A stretch of DNA of 64,000 nucleotides from Aureimonas sp. AU20 (lineage in GTDB: Bacteria; Pseudomonadota; Alphaproteobacteria; Rhizobiales; Rhizobiaceae), in NCBI RefSeq assembly GCF_001442755.1, contig NZ_CP006368.1:62001-126000 (forward strand), written 5' to 3'. Positions 8,935 to 18,113 of this stretch are shown here, piece by piece. Numbering within the stretch: position 1 is the first letter of the stretch; each line of letters starts with the position of its first letter. The position numbers and the translations under genes are program-made. The notes below the pieces were generated by a model. That model was not told where the DNA came from. It did no database searches and was given only the letters and a program-made list of their open reading frames with translations.

Positions 8935-9167
8935 TGACACCTCGTCGGCGCAGAGCCGCAGAGTGATTTTGCGACGACCGCGAGGCGCCGGACTGGAGTT
9001 ATGCGACGGCGCCTCCGCGAGGATTGGCAACCGTCCGTAAGGGCGAGCGAAACATTGGATGCGCTCGCGCACCACTGCCTCGCTCGCGCGGCACGTCTCG
9101 CCCAAGGCGTCGACGCAAAAGCGCCAACGGATCGGACCGAGTTGTCAAACAGTCTCTAGGATGTCTC

Positions 9168-9752
9168 ATGTCGCTCAGCCGTCTCGAACGCCAGATCGCC
9201 TTTCTCGCGCAAGCCGACGCTCTGAAATCGGTCGAGCGGCAGAGCCGCATCGTCGGGGGGAGCCGGCGCGAGAACTCGGCCGAGCATTCCTGGCATCTCG
9301 CGCTGTTCGCGTTGGTGCTGGGGGCGGACCATCCCGCCATCGACACGGCGCGGGTGGTCGCCATGCTGCTCGTCCACGATCTCGTCGAGATCGATGCAGG
9401 CGATACGCCGATCCACGGGACGCATGACCTGGCCTTCGTCGCGCGAGCCGAGGAGGAAGCGGCCGAACGTCTGTTCGGCCTCCTGCCGGAGGACCAGCGC
9501 GACGGACTCCTTGCCCTGTGGCGCGAGTTCGAGCGGGCGGAAACGCCCGACGCGCGCTTCGCCAAGGCGCTCGACCGCCTGCAGCCCCTCCTTCTAAATA
9601 CGCTCACCGCTGGCGGCACCTGGACCGAGAACGGCGTGACGCAAGATCAGGTCCACGCCCGCTACGGGCCGGTGATCGAGAAGGGCTCGCCGGATTGGTG
9701 GGCGCATGCCAGGACGCTCGTCGCGCGCCATTTCAGCGGCAGCGAGGGGTGA
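9168..9752 (+). CDS. HD-domain hydrolase, YfbR/HDDC2-like
   Basis: Metal-dependent phosphohydrolase of 194 residues. The HD-superfamily signature is complete: EHSWHLALFA supplies the first His, HDLVEIDAGD the His-Asp pair, and the segment around FAKALDRLQPLL the distal Asp. The layout matches YfbR and HDDC2 proteins, several of which are 5'-deoxynucleotidases. The start is the ATG at 9168-9170, just before the SRLERQIAFL helix usual at the N-terminus of this family. It is convergent with phnN. The substrate is not determinable from sequence. Confidence 0.85.
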   Translation: MSLSRLERQIAFLAQADALKSVERQSRIVGGSRRENSAEHSWHLALFALVLGADHPAIDTARVVAMLLVHDLVEIDAGDTPIHGTHDLAFVARAEEEAAERLFGLLPEDQRDGLLALWREFERAETPDARFAKALDRLQPLLLNTLTAGGTWTENGVTQDQVHARYGPVIEKGSPDWWAHARTLVARHFSGSEG

Positions 9753-9757
9753 AAGCC

Positions 9758-9779
9758 CGGCCCATTTGAAGGCGGGCCG
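9758..9779. terminator. Possible bidirectional hairpin between convergent genes
   Basis: CGGCCC and GGGCCG (9758-9763 and 9774-9779) form a 6-bp stem with a 10-nt loop in the 39-bp gap between the HD hydrolase and the convergent phnN. No T-run follows on either strand, so termination strength is doubtful. Confidence 0.35.
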
Positions 9780-9791
9780 AGTGCGGTTTCG

Positions 9792-10409
9792 TCAGGCCGG
9801 CAGTTCGGCCAGGAGCGCCTTGATGTGGCGCGCGAGCTGGTCCGCGCCGTCTTCCGGCGTGCCGGAATTGTCGATGCGCAAGCTGCTATGCGTCCCCGGC
9901 GGCTGTTCGAGATGGGCGGGGCGCGAGAGGCGGGCGAGGATGTCCGCTTCGCTCTCCCGCCCTCGCGCAGCGATGCGCGCGGCGAGCACGGCGGGGGGCG
10001 CGGTAATTTCCACCAGCGCAAGGCGCCCGAAGCGCCGCGCCGCCTCGCTTAAGGCGCGGCGCGAGAGATTGGCCAGAACCAGCTTCCCCTCACCGACCTG
10101 CTCGCGCACCAGCATCGGCAGGCCGTAGGCCAGCCCATGCGCCCGCCAGGTCAGGCAGAAGGCGCCAGCCGCTTCCGCCCGCGCGAAGCCGGGCTCGTCC
10201 AGACTGTCATGCGCCTCCGACTGGCCGTCGCAGGCGCGCGTCACCACCCGGCGCGCCAGATGGAGGCGCGGCTCCGGGCCGAGACGCTCCAGCGCGAGGC
10301 GGATCAGCGTGTCCTTGCCGGCGCCGCTCGGGCCGACCACGGCCAGAAGCAGGCCGGCCTGGGGGGCGACGTGAGGGCCAGGGGGAAGACCCAGCGGATC
10401 AGGCGACAC
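9792..10409 (-). CDS. phnN: Ribose 1,5-bisphosphate phosphokinase PhnN
   Basis: Cytoplasmic kinase of 205 residues that converts ribose 1,5-bisphosphate to PRPP at the end of the carbon-phosphorus lyase pathway. The Walker A motif GPSGAGKD is near residues 27-34, followed by the guanylate-kinase-like fold (RVVTRACDGQSEAHDSLDE). It is the last gene of the phn operon and overlaps the 3' end of phnM by 11 bp, so it is translationally coupled. The operon ends here, facing the HD hydrolase gene. Confidence 0.93.
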   Translation of the reverse strand: MSPDPLGLPPGPHVAPQAGLLLAVVGPSGAGKDTLIRLALERLGPEPRLHLARRVVTRACDGQSEAHDSLDEPGFARAEAAGAFCLTWRAHGLAYGLPMLVREQVGEGKLVLANLSRRALSEAARRFGRLALVEITAPPAVLAARIAARGRESEADILARLSRPAHLEQPPGTHSSLRIDNSGTPEDGADQLARHIKALLAELPA

Positions 10410-11577
10410 GGCGGCCCTCGCGCCACACGCCGCGCACCACGGGGGTCGAGACCCTCGCTTCCGGCGCGTGAACTCGGACGAGATCGGCGCGCAGCCCGGC
10501 CGCGATGGCGCCGCGATCCGCCAGCCCGGCGACGCGGGCCGGCGCCTGGCTCACCATGCGAACGGCGGCCGGCAGGCCGATCGACCCGGACAGGACGAAG
10601 GCGGCCTGGATCAGGCTGAAGGGCACGTAGTCCGAGGACAGGACGTCGAGCAGCCCCGCCTCCACCAGCGAGGCGGCGGAGATGTTGCCGGAATGCGAGC
10701 CGCCGCGCACCACGTTGGGCGCGCCCATCAGGACGGCGAGCCCGCCTTCGTGCGACAGGCGGGCGGCTTCCATCGTGGTGGGGAATTCGGCGAGCGCCAC
10801 GCCCAGCGTGCGGCTTTCCGCGACATGGGCGGCCGTCGCGTCGTCATGCGAGGCGAGGCTGACGCCGGCATCGCGGCAACGCTCGGCGATGAGCTCGCGA
10901 TGGCGTGTGGAAAACTCTTCGGATTCCTTGATGCGCCGCAGGCAGAAAGCGTCGAACACGGGGTCCGGCATGCCGGTCTTGCCCTGATAGTAGACGCGGT
11001 AGGTTTCGAGATCCACGAACTGCCGCTGCCCCGGCGCATGGTCCATCAGCGAGGCCAGACGCACGCGCGGGTTGGAAGCGAGGCGCTCGAAGCTCGGTAT
11101 GACGTCGGGCGCCGAGACCTCGCAGCGCAGATGGAGGAAATGCTCGGCGCGAAGCGCCCCGGCCGCGCCCGCCGAGAGGATCGCCTCGGCCATCAAGCCC
11201 ATGTCGGCCGCGCCGAGCTGGGCGTCCTCGTCCAGCCCGACGCGAAGCGCGTCGAAGACCGTGGTGATGCCGGACGCCGCGATCTCGGCGTCGTGCCCCT
11301 GAAGGGCGGCGTGGATGTTCCAGCGCACCTTGGGCCGGGGTAGGTAATGGCCTTCGAGATTGTCGGTGTGAAGCTCCACCAGGCCGGGCAGGAGATGGTC
11401 TCCCTCGCAGTCCACCCCGACCCGCGCGAGGCTGGGAGAGGCGGCGCCGGAGGAGATGTCCGCAATGCGCCCGTCGCGCACGAGGACGCTGCCCTCCACG
11501 ATGTCGTCCGGCAGAACGATGATGGCGTTGGTGAAGACCTGTTCGCTCAAAGTCGCATTCATGGTGATCGCGTTCAT
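10399..11577 (-). CDS. phnM: RPnTP diphosphatase PhnM (alpha-D-ribose 1-methylphosphonate 5-triphosphate hydrolase)
   Basis: Amidohydrolase-superfamily enzyme of 392 residues that removes diphosphate from ribose 1-phosphonate 5-triphosphate before C-P bond cleavage by PhnJ. Metal-site motifs are visible: ELHTDNLEGHYLPRP, HFLHLRCEV and SLASHDD. The ATG at 11575-11577 is chosen because it overlaps the stop codon of the DUF1045 gene in an ATGA; a second ATG five codons later is less well placed. The longer upstream frame is out of phase with the real upstream gene. It is cotranscribed with phnN. Confidence 0.93.
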   Translation of the reverse strand: MNAITMNATLSEQVFTNAIIVLPDDIVEGSVLVRDGRIADISSGAASPSLARVGVDCEGDHLLPGLVELHTDNLEGHYLPRPKVRWNIHAALQGHDAEIAASGITTVFDALRVGLDEDAQLGAADMGLMAEAILSAGAAGALRAEHFLHLRCEVSAPDVIPSFERLASNPRVRLASLMDHAPGQRQFVDLETYRVYYQGKTGMPDPVFDAFCLRRIKESEEFSTRHRELIAERCRDAGVSLASHDDATAAHVAESRTLGVALAEFPTTMEAARLSHEGGLAVLMGAPNVVRGGSHSGNISAASLVEAGLLDVLSSDYVPFSLIQAAFVLSGSIGLPAAVRMVSQAPARVAGLADRGAIAAGLRADLVRVHAPEARVSTPVVRGVWREGRRVA

Positions 11578-12248
11578 GGCTCGCTGCGCAGCGGATGGAG
11601 GGAGTGGACGTGGAAAGGCTGGCCGGGCTCGGCCTGAAGAAACAGCGCAAGCCGGTCGACGGCGAGCGGCCGGCCAAGGACCGGCGCGAACCTCTCCTGC
11701 AACTCGGCCTCGACGGCGGGCGCGGCCTCGTCGGCCACGCGCCCGGTCAGCGTCATGTGGAAGCGGAAATCTTCGAACACATGGGGATAGCCCCATTGCA
11801 GGAGATGGGCGCGGGCGCGCTCGCTCAAGGTTTCGGGTTTGCGGCGCGCCCAGTCCTCGGGGCTGAGCGGCGCGCGAAACGGCTCGAAGGCGCGCACGGC
11901 CTCGCCCGCCAGCGCGTCCAGCGCGGGCTCGCCCTCGTTCGGCACCAGGGCGAAGAAGCCCGACAGACGGCGCAGCGCCAGCTGGCGGATAACGGGCGCC
12001 CGATTGGCGTTGCAGAACTGGCGCAGCGCCTCGTCCAGCGCCTCCAGAGAGCGTCCCTCGGCAAGGCGGAAGGGCGCCTTCATCGTGGCGTGGAAGCCGT
12101 AGCGCGCGGGCTCGCTCACGAGCGCCGCCCGGGCGGGATCGAGCGGTTCTGCGGGCGTGCCGGGAAAGGCGCTGCGGCCCAGCCAGTTGGCGGCCAGATG
12201 CGACAGGGGCGCTTCGGCCGGCGGCGTGTAGTAGATCGCGACGCGCAT
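11574..12248 (-). CDS. DUF1045 phosphonate-metabolism protein, 2H phosphoesterase-like
   Basis: Protein of 224 residues typical of alphaproteobacterial phn operons (DUF1045). Two His-x-Thr motifs, YGFHATMKAPF and FRFHMTLTG, are the paired catalytic motifs of the 2H phosphoesterase superfamily. This suggests it opens a cyclic phosphate. E. coli uses the metallo-hydrolase PhnP for the cyclic ribose phosphate made by C-P lyase, and no phnP is seen here, so this enzyme may take that step; that is inference. The start overlaps the phnE stop by 1 bp and the stop overlaps phnM in ATGA. Confidence 0.88.
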   Translation of the reverse strand: MRVAIYYTPPAEAPLSHLAANWLGRSAFPGTPAEPLDPARAALVSEPARYGFHATMKAPFRLAEGRSLEALDEALRQFCNANRAPVIRQLALRRLSGFFALVPNEGEPALDALAGEAVRAFEPFRAPLSPEDWARRKPETLSERARAHLLQWGYPHVFEDFRFHMTLTGRVADEAAPAVEAELQERFAPVLGRPLAVDRLALFLQAEPGQPFHVHSLHPLRSEP

Positions 12249-13069
12249 CAGATGACGCGCTTTCGCAGGGTCTGAGACAGGATATCCATAAGGCTGACCG
12301 TGGCGACGATGATGAGAAGCATGGCGGACGCCTGCGGATAGTAGAAGCCCCGAATGGATTCGAACAGGATCTGTCCGATGCCGCCAGCCCCGATCACGCC
12401 GAGCACGGTGGCGGAGCGGACGTTGGATTCCAGCCGGTAGAGCGAGAAGGAGATCCAGAGCGGCAGGACCTGCGGGATGACGCCATAGACGATCTGCTGG
12501 AGGCGCGAGGCGCCGGTGGTGCGGATCGCCTCGACCGGGCGTGGGTCGATCGCCTCCACCGCCTCGGAAAAGAGCTTGGCGAGAATGCCCGTCGTGTGGA
12601 CGAACAGCGCCATCACCCCCGCGAAGGGGCCAAGTCCCACCGCCACGACGAAGAGCACGGCGAAGACCACCTCGTGAATGGCGCGGAATAAATCCATCAG
12701 GCGGCGCGAGGGCTGGTAGACCCACCAGGGCGCCATGTTCTTGGCCGACAGGATGCCGAAGGGCACCGACAGGACGACCGCCAGGAACGTGCCCCAGATG
12801 GCGATCTGCACGGTGACGACCATCTCCGAGAGATAGCTGCGCCAGGGCGAGAAGTCGGGATGCAGGAAGCCGGTGGCGTATTCCGCCATGTTGCCGGCAT
12901 CTGTGAAGAGATGGGTCCATTGGCCCATCTCGGCTGGCCCCCAGCTCCAGGCGAGCGCGGCCACGACAAGGGCGGGCAGCGCCATGTGGGACAGGGCGCC
13001 GCGGGCCCGCGAGGCGTCCCGCATCGTTTGCGGCGCGCCGACCTCGGATATCGTCTTGGCTTGGGTCAT
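12248..13069 (-). CDS. phnE: Phosphonate ABC transporter permease PhnE
   Basis: Inner-membrane permease of the phosphonate importer, 273 residues, with about six hydrophobic segments. The EAA-type loop is visible around [21 protein letters not shown]. Only one permease gene is present, so the channel is presumably a homodimer. It works with the PhnD binding protein and the PhnC ATPase, and overlaps the DUF1045 gene by one base. The 76-bp gap to phnD holds a strong hairpin. Confidence 0.94.
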   Translation of the reverse strand: MTQAKTISEVGAPQTMRDASRARGALSHMALPALVVAALAWSWGPAEMGQWTHLFTDAGNMAEYATGFLHPDFSPWRSYLSEMVVTVQIAIWGTFLAVVLSVPFGILSAKNMAPWWVYQPSRRLMDLFRAIHEVVFAVLFVVAVGLGPFAGVMALFVHTTGILAKLFSEAVEAIDPRPVEAIRTTGASRLQQIVYGVIPQVLPLWISFSLYRLESNVRSATVLGVIGAGGIGQILFESIRGFYYPQASAMLLIIVATVSLMDILSQTLRKRVI

Positions 13070-13101
13070 GGAGCCTCGCTCGGCAAGGGTCTCGGGCGGC
13101 A

Positions 13102-13126
13102 GGCCGGGGCGCTGGGCGCCCCGGCC
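13102..13126 (-). promoter_or_regulatory. Strong intercistronic hairpin between phnD and phnE
   Basis: A perfect 11-bp inverted repeat, GGCCGGGGCGC and GCGCCCCGGCC, with a 3-nt TGG loop lies in the 76-bp phnD-phnE gap. No T-tract follows. As with the sugar-operon hairpin, the likely job is to stabilise the mRNA of the binding protein upstream or to attenuate transcription into the permease gene. The structure is seen directly; the role is inferred. Confidence 0.65.
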
Positions 13127-13145
13127 GCGACGAAGCGTTTGGCGA

Positions 13146-14138
13146 TCAGCCCTGCGGAAGCTGGGCCATGCGGGCCTCGATGGCCGCCTTCTTCTCTTCC
13201 AGCGGCTTGATCTTCTCGGCCTTGGCGGCGTCGGAGAGCGAGGCGTCGCCCTTGGTCTGCGCGATGGTCTTGGTCAGTTCCATGACGCGAACGGGCAGAA
13301 GCTGGTCGTCGTTGGACGGACGGAAGACGGTCCAGGTCAGGTCGTTCAGGATCTTCAGCTCGGCCTGCCGGTCGCCCTTCGAGCGCTCCGTGCCGTAGTC
13401 GAGAACGAAGGTCCGCAGCTTAGTTTTGGTCTCGTCCGACAGGTCCTTGGACCAGACCAGCGGATCGGCCGCGATCAGTGGCGACTTCCAGATGATCTTG
13501 ATCTTGCCGTAGGCGCCCGGCTGGTTCTTCTGCAGAAGCGCCAGGTTCTCGGTGTTGTTGGCCGCCGCGTCCAGCTGGCCGTTGGCCACGCCCATCGCGT
13601 TGGTCTCGTGATTGGCGTTGGTGACGTTCTTGAAGCAGGTCTTGGGGTCGATGTTGCGCGCCGAGAAGATGAAGGTCATCGGCACGAGATAGCCCGAGGT
13701 CGAGTTCGGATCGCCCAGGCCGAAATTCACCGACTTGTCGCACTTCAGGAGGTCGTCGAGCGAGTTGAGCTTCGAGGACGCGGGCGCCAGAATCAGCGAA
13801 TAATATCCCGGCGTACCGTCGGCATGCACGGTCTGGGCGAAGACCTCGCCCTTGGCGCGGTCCACCGCTTCCATCGCGGACTTGTTGCCGTACCAGGCGA
13901 GCTGCACCTTGCCGAAGCGCATGCCCTCGATCACGCCGGCATAGTCGGTCGCGAAGAAGGGCTTGATGTCGAGGCCCGTTTCCTTGGCCATGTCGGCCAG
14001 GAACGGCTCCCACTTGGTGCGCAGGTTCTGCTGCGACTCGGTGGAGATGATGCCGAAATTCACCGTCTCGGCGAGCGCGGTGCCGGCGAAGGTGGAGGCG
14101 AGCCAAACCGCCGCCATGCCCTTGAGGAAAGCGTTCAT
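13146..14138 (-). CDS. phnD: Phosphonate ABC transporter substrate-binding protein PhnD
   Basis: Periplasmic phosphonate-binding protein of 330 residues. The Sec signal peptide ends near TFAGTALA (residue 23). The mature protein begins [21 protein letters not shown] and has the family's [21 protein letters not shown] and [18 protein letters not shown] segments, where ligand contacts lie in characterised homologues. It delivers phosphonates to PhnE. It is separated from phnC by 26 bp and followed by a stem-loop that probably raises its transcript level. Confidence 0.95.
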   Translation of the reverse strand: MNAFLKGMAAVWLASTFAGTALAETVNFGIISTESQQNLRTKWEPFLADMAKETGLDIKPFFATDYAGVIEGMRFGKVQLAWYGNKSAMEAVDRAKGEVFAQTVHADGTPGYYSLILAPASSKLNSLDDLLKCDKSVNFGLGDPNSTSGYLVPMTFIFSARNIDPKTCFKNVTNANHETNAMGVANGQLDAAANNTENLALLQKNQPGAYGKIKIIWKSPLIAADPLVWSKDLSDETKTKLRTFVLDYGTERSKGDRQAELKILNDLTWTVFRPSNDDQLLPVRVMELTKTIAQTKGDASLSDAAKAEKIKPLEEKKAAIEARMAQLPQG

Positions 14139-14164
14139 TGCAGTCTCCGATGGTCGTTGGGAAC

Positions 14165-15013
14165 TCAGACGGCCTCGAGGGCTCCGAGCGAGGGGTGGCG
14201 TGCCGGCTCCGGCCGGCGGCTGGGGGCTGCGGCCGGCGCATCCGGCAGGAGCAGCTCTTCCGAGGCCGAGCCGTAGAGCTCGGACAGGAATTCGTTGGTG
14301 AGGGCCGAGGACGGCCCGTCGAACACGACGCGCCCGTCGCGCATGGCGACCGTGCGGGCGAAATAGCGGCGGGCGTAGTCCACCTGATGCAGCGACACGA
14401 GAACGGTGATCCCGTCGTCGCGATTGATCGCGGCGAGCACGTCCATCACGCGCCGGGCAGAGGCGGGGTCGAGCGAGGCGATCGGCTCGTCGGCGATCAG
14501 GATGCGGGCGCGCTGCACCAGCGTGCGGGCGATCGCGGCGCGCTGCTGCTGGCCGCCCGACAGCGTGGAGGCGCGCTGCGTTCCGGCATGGCCGATGCCG
14601 ACGCGCGCCAAAGCCTCGAGCGCTGCCGCCTTGTCGCCGCGCCGGAACAGGCCGAACGTGCCACGCCAGCGAGGAATGCGGCCGAGCGTGCCGATCAGGA
14701 CGTTGGTGAGCACCGACAGGCGATGCACGAGGTTGAACTGCTGGAAGATCACCGACACCTCGCCGCGCACGGCGTCCGCGCCCTTCAGCATCCGCCCGCC
14801 GGCCTGGACGGGCGTGCCGAAGATGGCGATGCGGCTGCCTTCGCCTTCGCCGGTTTCCAGCCCGGCGATGTGGCGGATGAGGGTGGACTTGCCGGAGCCG
14901 GAGGCGCCGATCAGCGCCACCATCTCGCCGGGGGCGACGGAGAGGTCGACCTCGCTGAGGGCCTGCGTGGTGCCGAAGCGCTTGGAAAGTCGGGTCACGG
15001 TAATCGCGGTCAT
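14165..15013 (-). CDS. phnC: Phosphonate ABC transporter ATP-binding protein PhnC
   Basis: ATPase of the phosphonate importer, 282 residues. Walker A (GASGSGKST), the signature (LSGGQQQRAAIARTL) and Walker B (ILIADEPIASLDP) are intact. The ATG at 15011-15013 (MTAITVTRLSKRF) fits the usual PhnC N-terminus; the frame stays open for 37 codons upstream but runs into the preceding gene. The C-terminal tail after residue 245 is Pro/Ala-rich. It follows the hexapeptide acyltransferase gene after 67 bp. Confidence 0.94.
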   Translation of the reverse strand: MTAITVTRLSKRFGTTQALSEVDLSVAPGEMVALIGASGSGKSTLIRHIAGLETGEGEGSRIAIFGTPVQAGGRMLKGADAVRGEVSVIFQQFNLVHRLSVLTNVLIGTLGRIPRWRGTFGLFRRGDKAAALEALARVGIGHAGTQRASTLSGGQQQRAAIARTLVQRARILIADEPIASLDPASARRVMDVLAAINRDDGITVLVSLHQVDYARRYFARTVAMRDGRVVFDGPSSALTNEFLSELYGSASEELLLPDAPAAAPSRRPEPARHPSLGALEAV

Positions 15014-15080
15014 GGCGTTCGTGCCTCTCTGCTGCGGGGGCAGCCTGACATACCGAGTTGGGCTGGCAGTGACGGTTTCG

Positions 15081-15728
15081 TTAAGCTTGGATGACAGTCG
15101 CGTAAGCCTGACGCTCGTAGGCATCGAGAAAGGCCTCGGCGCCCAGCCGGCGGAAGTCGGCCAGCGCCTCGAAGAGCCGGTCGTGCGACCAGTTCCACCA
15201 GGCGAGCGCGTCCATGCGCGCGCCGGTCTTTTGAGAGAAGCGTTCGCGGATGAGGCGCGCTGGCACGCCGCCGACGATCGTGTAGGGCGCGACGTCGCGG
15301 CTCACCACCGCACCGGAGCCGACCACCGCGCCGTTGCCGATCGTGACGCCCGGCAGGACCGTGGCGCCATGGCCGATCCAGGTGTCGTGGCCGATCGTGA
15401 CCACCTTCGAGCGGCGCTCTTCGAAAAACTCGGCCTCGTCGTCGGCGCCTTCGAAATAGTCGCCGGCCCGGTAGGTGAAATGGTGCAGCGTCGCGCGGTG
15501 AACCGGATGGTTCGTGGCGTTGATGCGCACGGCGGCGGCGATGTTGGCGAACTTGCCGATCCGGGCGCGCCAGATCCGGCAGTCCTGCATAACATAGGAA
15601 TAGTCGCCGAGTTCGGTTTCGCAGACATAGGACCGCGCCTCCACCTCGGTGAAGCGGCCGAACGTGGTGTCCGACACTTCGGCGCTGGGATGGATGAGCG
15701 GAACGTGCTCGTTCAGCTTGGTGCTCAT
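15081..15728 (-). CDS. Phn operon hexapeptide-repeat acyltransferase
   Basis: Left-handed beta-helix transferase of 215 residues, related to the xenobiotic/chloramphenicol acetyltransferase type that recurs in phn operons (a phosphonate-metabolism hexapeptide protein). Hexad repeats are visible in [19 protein letters not shown] and [14 protein letters not shown], and [13 protein letters not shown] closes the helix. It may acetylate an aminophosphonate, as GNAT-type PhnO does in E. coli; that is inference. The start overlaps phnL by 4 bp (ATGA), so it is part of the operon. Confidence 0.88.
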   Translation of the reverse strand: MSTKLNEHVPLIHPSAEVSDTTFGRFTEVEARSYVCETELGDYSYVMQDCRIWRARIGKFANIAAAVRINATNHPVHRATLHHFTYRAGDYFEGADDEAEFFEERRSKVVTIGHDTWIGHGATVLPGVTIGNGAVVGSGAVVSRDVAPYTIVGGVPARLIRERFSQKTGARMDALAWWNWSHDRLFEALADFRRLGAEAFLDAYERQAYATVIQA

Positions 15729-16456
15729 GCGGCCCTCCGGGCGGAAAAGGCGGAAACGTCGAGAATGCGGGTGGCAACCGCCGCGCGCACCGGCTCGTCG
15801 TGGAAGATGCCGAGAATGGCCGTGCCGGCGGCGAGCTTCTCGCCAATCATCGCGACCACGACATCGCGATTGGCGCTGTCCAGCGAGGCGGTCGGCTCGT
15901 CGAGAAGGAGGATCGGCTGGTCGGTGAGGAAGCCGCGCGCGATGTTGACGCGCTGCTTCTCGCCGCCCGAGAAAGTGGCGGGCGGCAGGTCGAACAGCGC
16001 TTGCGGAAGGTTCAGGCGCGTCAGCATGGCGCTCGCGCGCTCTCGCGCTGTCTCCCGCGCCACGCCGAGCCGCACCAGCGGATCGGCCACCACGTCCAGC
16101 GCCGAAGCGCGGGGAACGGCGCGCAGGAACTGGCTGACATAGCCGATGGAGCGCTCGCGCAGCGCGAGGACCGTGCGCGGATCGCCCGCGCCGAGATCGC
16201 GCATCTGCCCGTCGCCTACGTCCCGCACCAGAATGGCGCCGCGATCGACCGCGTAGTTGCCGTAGATCATCCGCAGTATCGAGGACTTGCCGACGCCGGA
16301 CGGGCCGCCGAGCACCACGCATTCGCCGGGGCGAAGATCGAAGGCGACGTTCTCCACCACCGGCAGCTGAATGCCGCCGCGCAAGTGCATGGTGAAGGAC
16401 TTGGCGACGCCGCTGACCGACAGGAGCGGGGCGGCCTTGTTGGAAAGCTCCGACAT
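15725..16456 (-). CDS. phnL: C-P lyase ABC-type ATPase PhnL
   Basis: ABC-family ATPase of 243 residues, a C-P lyase accessory protein rather than a transporter subunit. Walker A ([10 protein letters not shown]), signature ([14 protein letters not shown]) and Walker B ([12 protein letters not shown]) are present. The ATG at 16454-16456 begins [14 protein letters not shown], 2 bp after the phnK stop. In E. coli PhnL stacks on the PhnK subunit bound to the PhnGHIJ core. It overlaps the acyltransferase gene by 4 bp. Confidence 0.93.
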   Translation of the reverse strand: MSELSNKAAPLLSVSGVAKSFTMHLRGGIQLPVVENVAFDLRPGECVVLGGPSGVGKSSILRMIYGNYAVDRGAILVRDVGDGQMRDLGAGDPRTVLALRERSIGYVSQFLRAVPRASALDVVADPLVRLGVARETARERASAMLTRLNLPQALFDLPPATFSGGEKQRVNIARGFLTDQPILLLDEPTASLDSANRDVVVAMIGEKLAAGTAILGIFHDEPVRAAVATRILDVSAFSARRAA

Positions 16457-16458
16457 GG

Positions 16459-17241
16459 TCAGGACTCCGGGATCGAGGCGACGAGAAGCTGGGTGTAGGG
16501 ATGGTGCGGATCGTCCAGCACGCGGTCCGTCAGCCCCTGCTCCACGATGCGGCCCGCCTTCATCACGATCATCCGCTGCGACAGGAGCCGCGCCACGGCG
16601 AGATCGTGCGTGACGAGGATCACCGACAGGCCAAGATCGGCCACCAGCGTGCGCAGGAGATCGAGCACCCGCGCCTGCACCGAGACGTCGAGCCCGCCGG
16701 TCGGCTCGTCCATGAAGACGAGGCGGGGATGGGTCACGAGATTGCGCGCGATCTGCAGCCGCTGGCGCATGCCGCCGGAAAACTCCACCGGCCGGTCGTC
16801 GATGCGGCGCGGGTCGATCTCGACGCGGCCGAGCCAGTCCGACGCCGCCTCGCGAAGCGCGCCGTAATGACGCCCGCCCACCGCCATCAGCCGCTCGCCG
16901 ACATTGGCGCCGGCCGACACGCGCATGCGCAGGCCCTCGGCCGGGTTCTGGTGCACGAAGCCCCAGTCGGTCCGCATGAGAAAGCGCCGCTCGGCCTCGG
17001 TGAGCGTTGCGAGATCGCGCATCTCGCCGTCGCGCATGGCGTAGCGCACCGTGCCCGCGCTCGGCTCCAGCCGGGCCGAGAGGCAGGAAAGAAGCGTCGT
17101 CTTGCCGGATCCGGACTCGCCGACGATCGCCAGGACTTCGCCCGGCCAGAGATCGAGCGAGATGTCGGTGCAGCCGATCCGCGCGCCGTAGCGCTTTTCG
17201 AGGCCCTCGACGGAGAGAAGCGGGGTGGCGCTCGCGCTCAT
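16459..17241 (-). CDS. phnK: C-P lyase ABC-type ATPase PhnK
   Basis: ABC ATPase of 260 residues that binds the PhnGHIJ core complex. Walker A (GESGSGKTT), signature ([15 protein letters not shown]) and Walker B ([13 protein letters not shown]) are intact, and the oligopeptide-transporter-like C-terminus ([15 protein letters not shown]) is present as in other PhnK proteins. The ATG at 17239-17241 overlaps the phnJ stop in ATGA. Cotranscribed and translationally coupled with phnJ. Confidence 0.94.
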   Translation of the reverse strand: MSASATPLLSVEGLEKRYGARIGCTDISLDLWPGEVLAIVGESGSGKTTLLSCLSARLEPSAGTVRYAMRDGEMRDLATLTEAERRFLMRTDWGFVHQNPAEGLRMRVSAGANVGERLMAVGGRHYGALREAASDWLGRVEIDPRRIDDRPVEFSGGMRQRLQIARNLVTHPRLVFMDEPTGGLDVSVQARVLDLLRTLVADLGLSVILVTHDLAVARLLSQRMIVMKAGRIVEQGLTDRVLDDPHHPYTQLLVASIPES

Positions 17242-18113
17242 GCCGGGACCTTTCCCAGAAGCGCGCCGACATGGCCGTCTGCGCGACGGGTTTCGCAATG
17301 GTCGGTGTCGGAGCAGACGAACATGCGCCCGCCCCGGTCGTCGGTCACGACCTCGTCGAGATAGACGCCGGTCGCCGCGCAGAGCGCGCAAGGGGTGTGG
17401 AACTTTTGGATCGCGAAGGGGTGGTCGTCGAAATCGAGGCTCTGCACGTCGGTGAAGGGCGGCAGGGCGTAGATGCGCTTTTCGCGGCCAGCGCCGAAGA
17501 GTTGCAGCGCCGGCGAGCGGTGCATCTTGGGATTGTCGAACTTCGGGATGGGCGAGGGGTCCATGACGTAGCGCCCCTCGACCTTGACCGGGTAGGCGTA
17601 GGTCGTGGCGATCTCGCCGTGGCGGGCGATGTCCTCGTAGAGCTTCACATGCATGAGCCCGTATTCCTCCAGCGCATGGAGGGTGCGGGTCTCGCTTTCG
17701 CGCGGCTCCAGAAAGCGCAGCGGCTCGGGGATCGGCACCTGATAGACGAGGATCTGCCCGGCTTTCAGCGGCGCCTCGGGAATGCGGTGCCGGGTCTGGA
17801 TGATGGTCGCCGCGCCCGTGCGGGTCGTGGTCTCGACCTTGGCGACGCTCTCGAAGAAGGCGCGGATGGAGACGGCGTTGGTCGTGTCGTCGGCGCCCTG
17901 GTCGATGACCTTCAGCACGTCCCGCGGCCCGATGATCGCCGCCGTCACCTGCACGCCCCCCGTGCCCCAGCCGTAGGGCATGGGCATTTCGCGGCTGGCG
18001 AAAGGGACCTGGTAGCCGGGCACGGCGATGCCCTTGAGAATGGCGCGGCGGATCATCCGCTTCGTCGCCTCGTCGAGATAGGCGAAGTTGATGGCGGGAA
18101 GGGTGAGGGTCAT
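17238..18113 (-). CDS. phnJ: Carbon-phosphorus lyase catalytic subunit PhnJ
   Basis: Radical S-adenosylmethionine enzyme of 291 residues that breaks the C-P bond of ribose 1-phosphonate 5-phosphate. The C-terminal cysteines are present as CALC and, further on, C....(D)HC in FVCSDTDHC, matching the four Cys that hold the Fe-S cluster and the catalytic thiyl. The segment GYQVPFASREMPMPYGWGTGG is strongly conserved. The ATG at 18111-18113 overlaps the phnI stop in ATGA. Confidence 0.96.
   Translation of the reverse strand: MTLTLPAINFAYLDEATKRMIRRAILKGIAVPGYQVPFASREMPMPYGWGTGGVQVTAAIIGPRDVLKVIDQGADDTTNAVSIRAFFESVAKVETTTRTGAATIIQTRHRIPEAPLKAGQILVYQVPIPEPLRFLEPRESETRTLHALEEYGLMHVKLYEDIARHGEIATTYAYPVKVEGRYVMDPSPIPKFDNPKMHRSPALQLFGAGREKRIYALPPFTDVQSLDFDDHPFAIQKFHTPCALCAATGVYLDEVVTDDRGGRMFVCSDTDHCETRRADGHVGALLGKVPA

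Noticed and set aside
15082..15097. Second Pho box upstream of phnC
   Set aside because: Only one CTGTCAT half-site is present; the partner position does not match.
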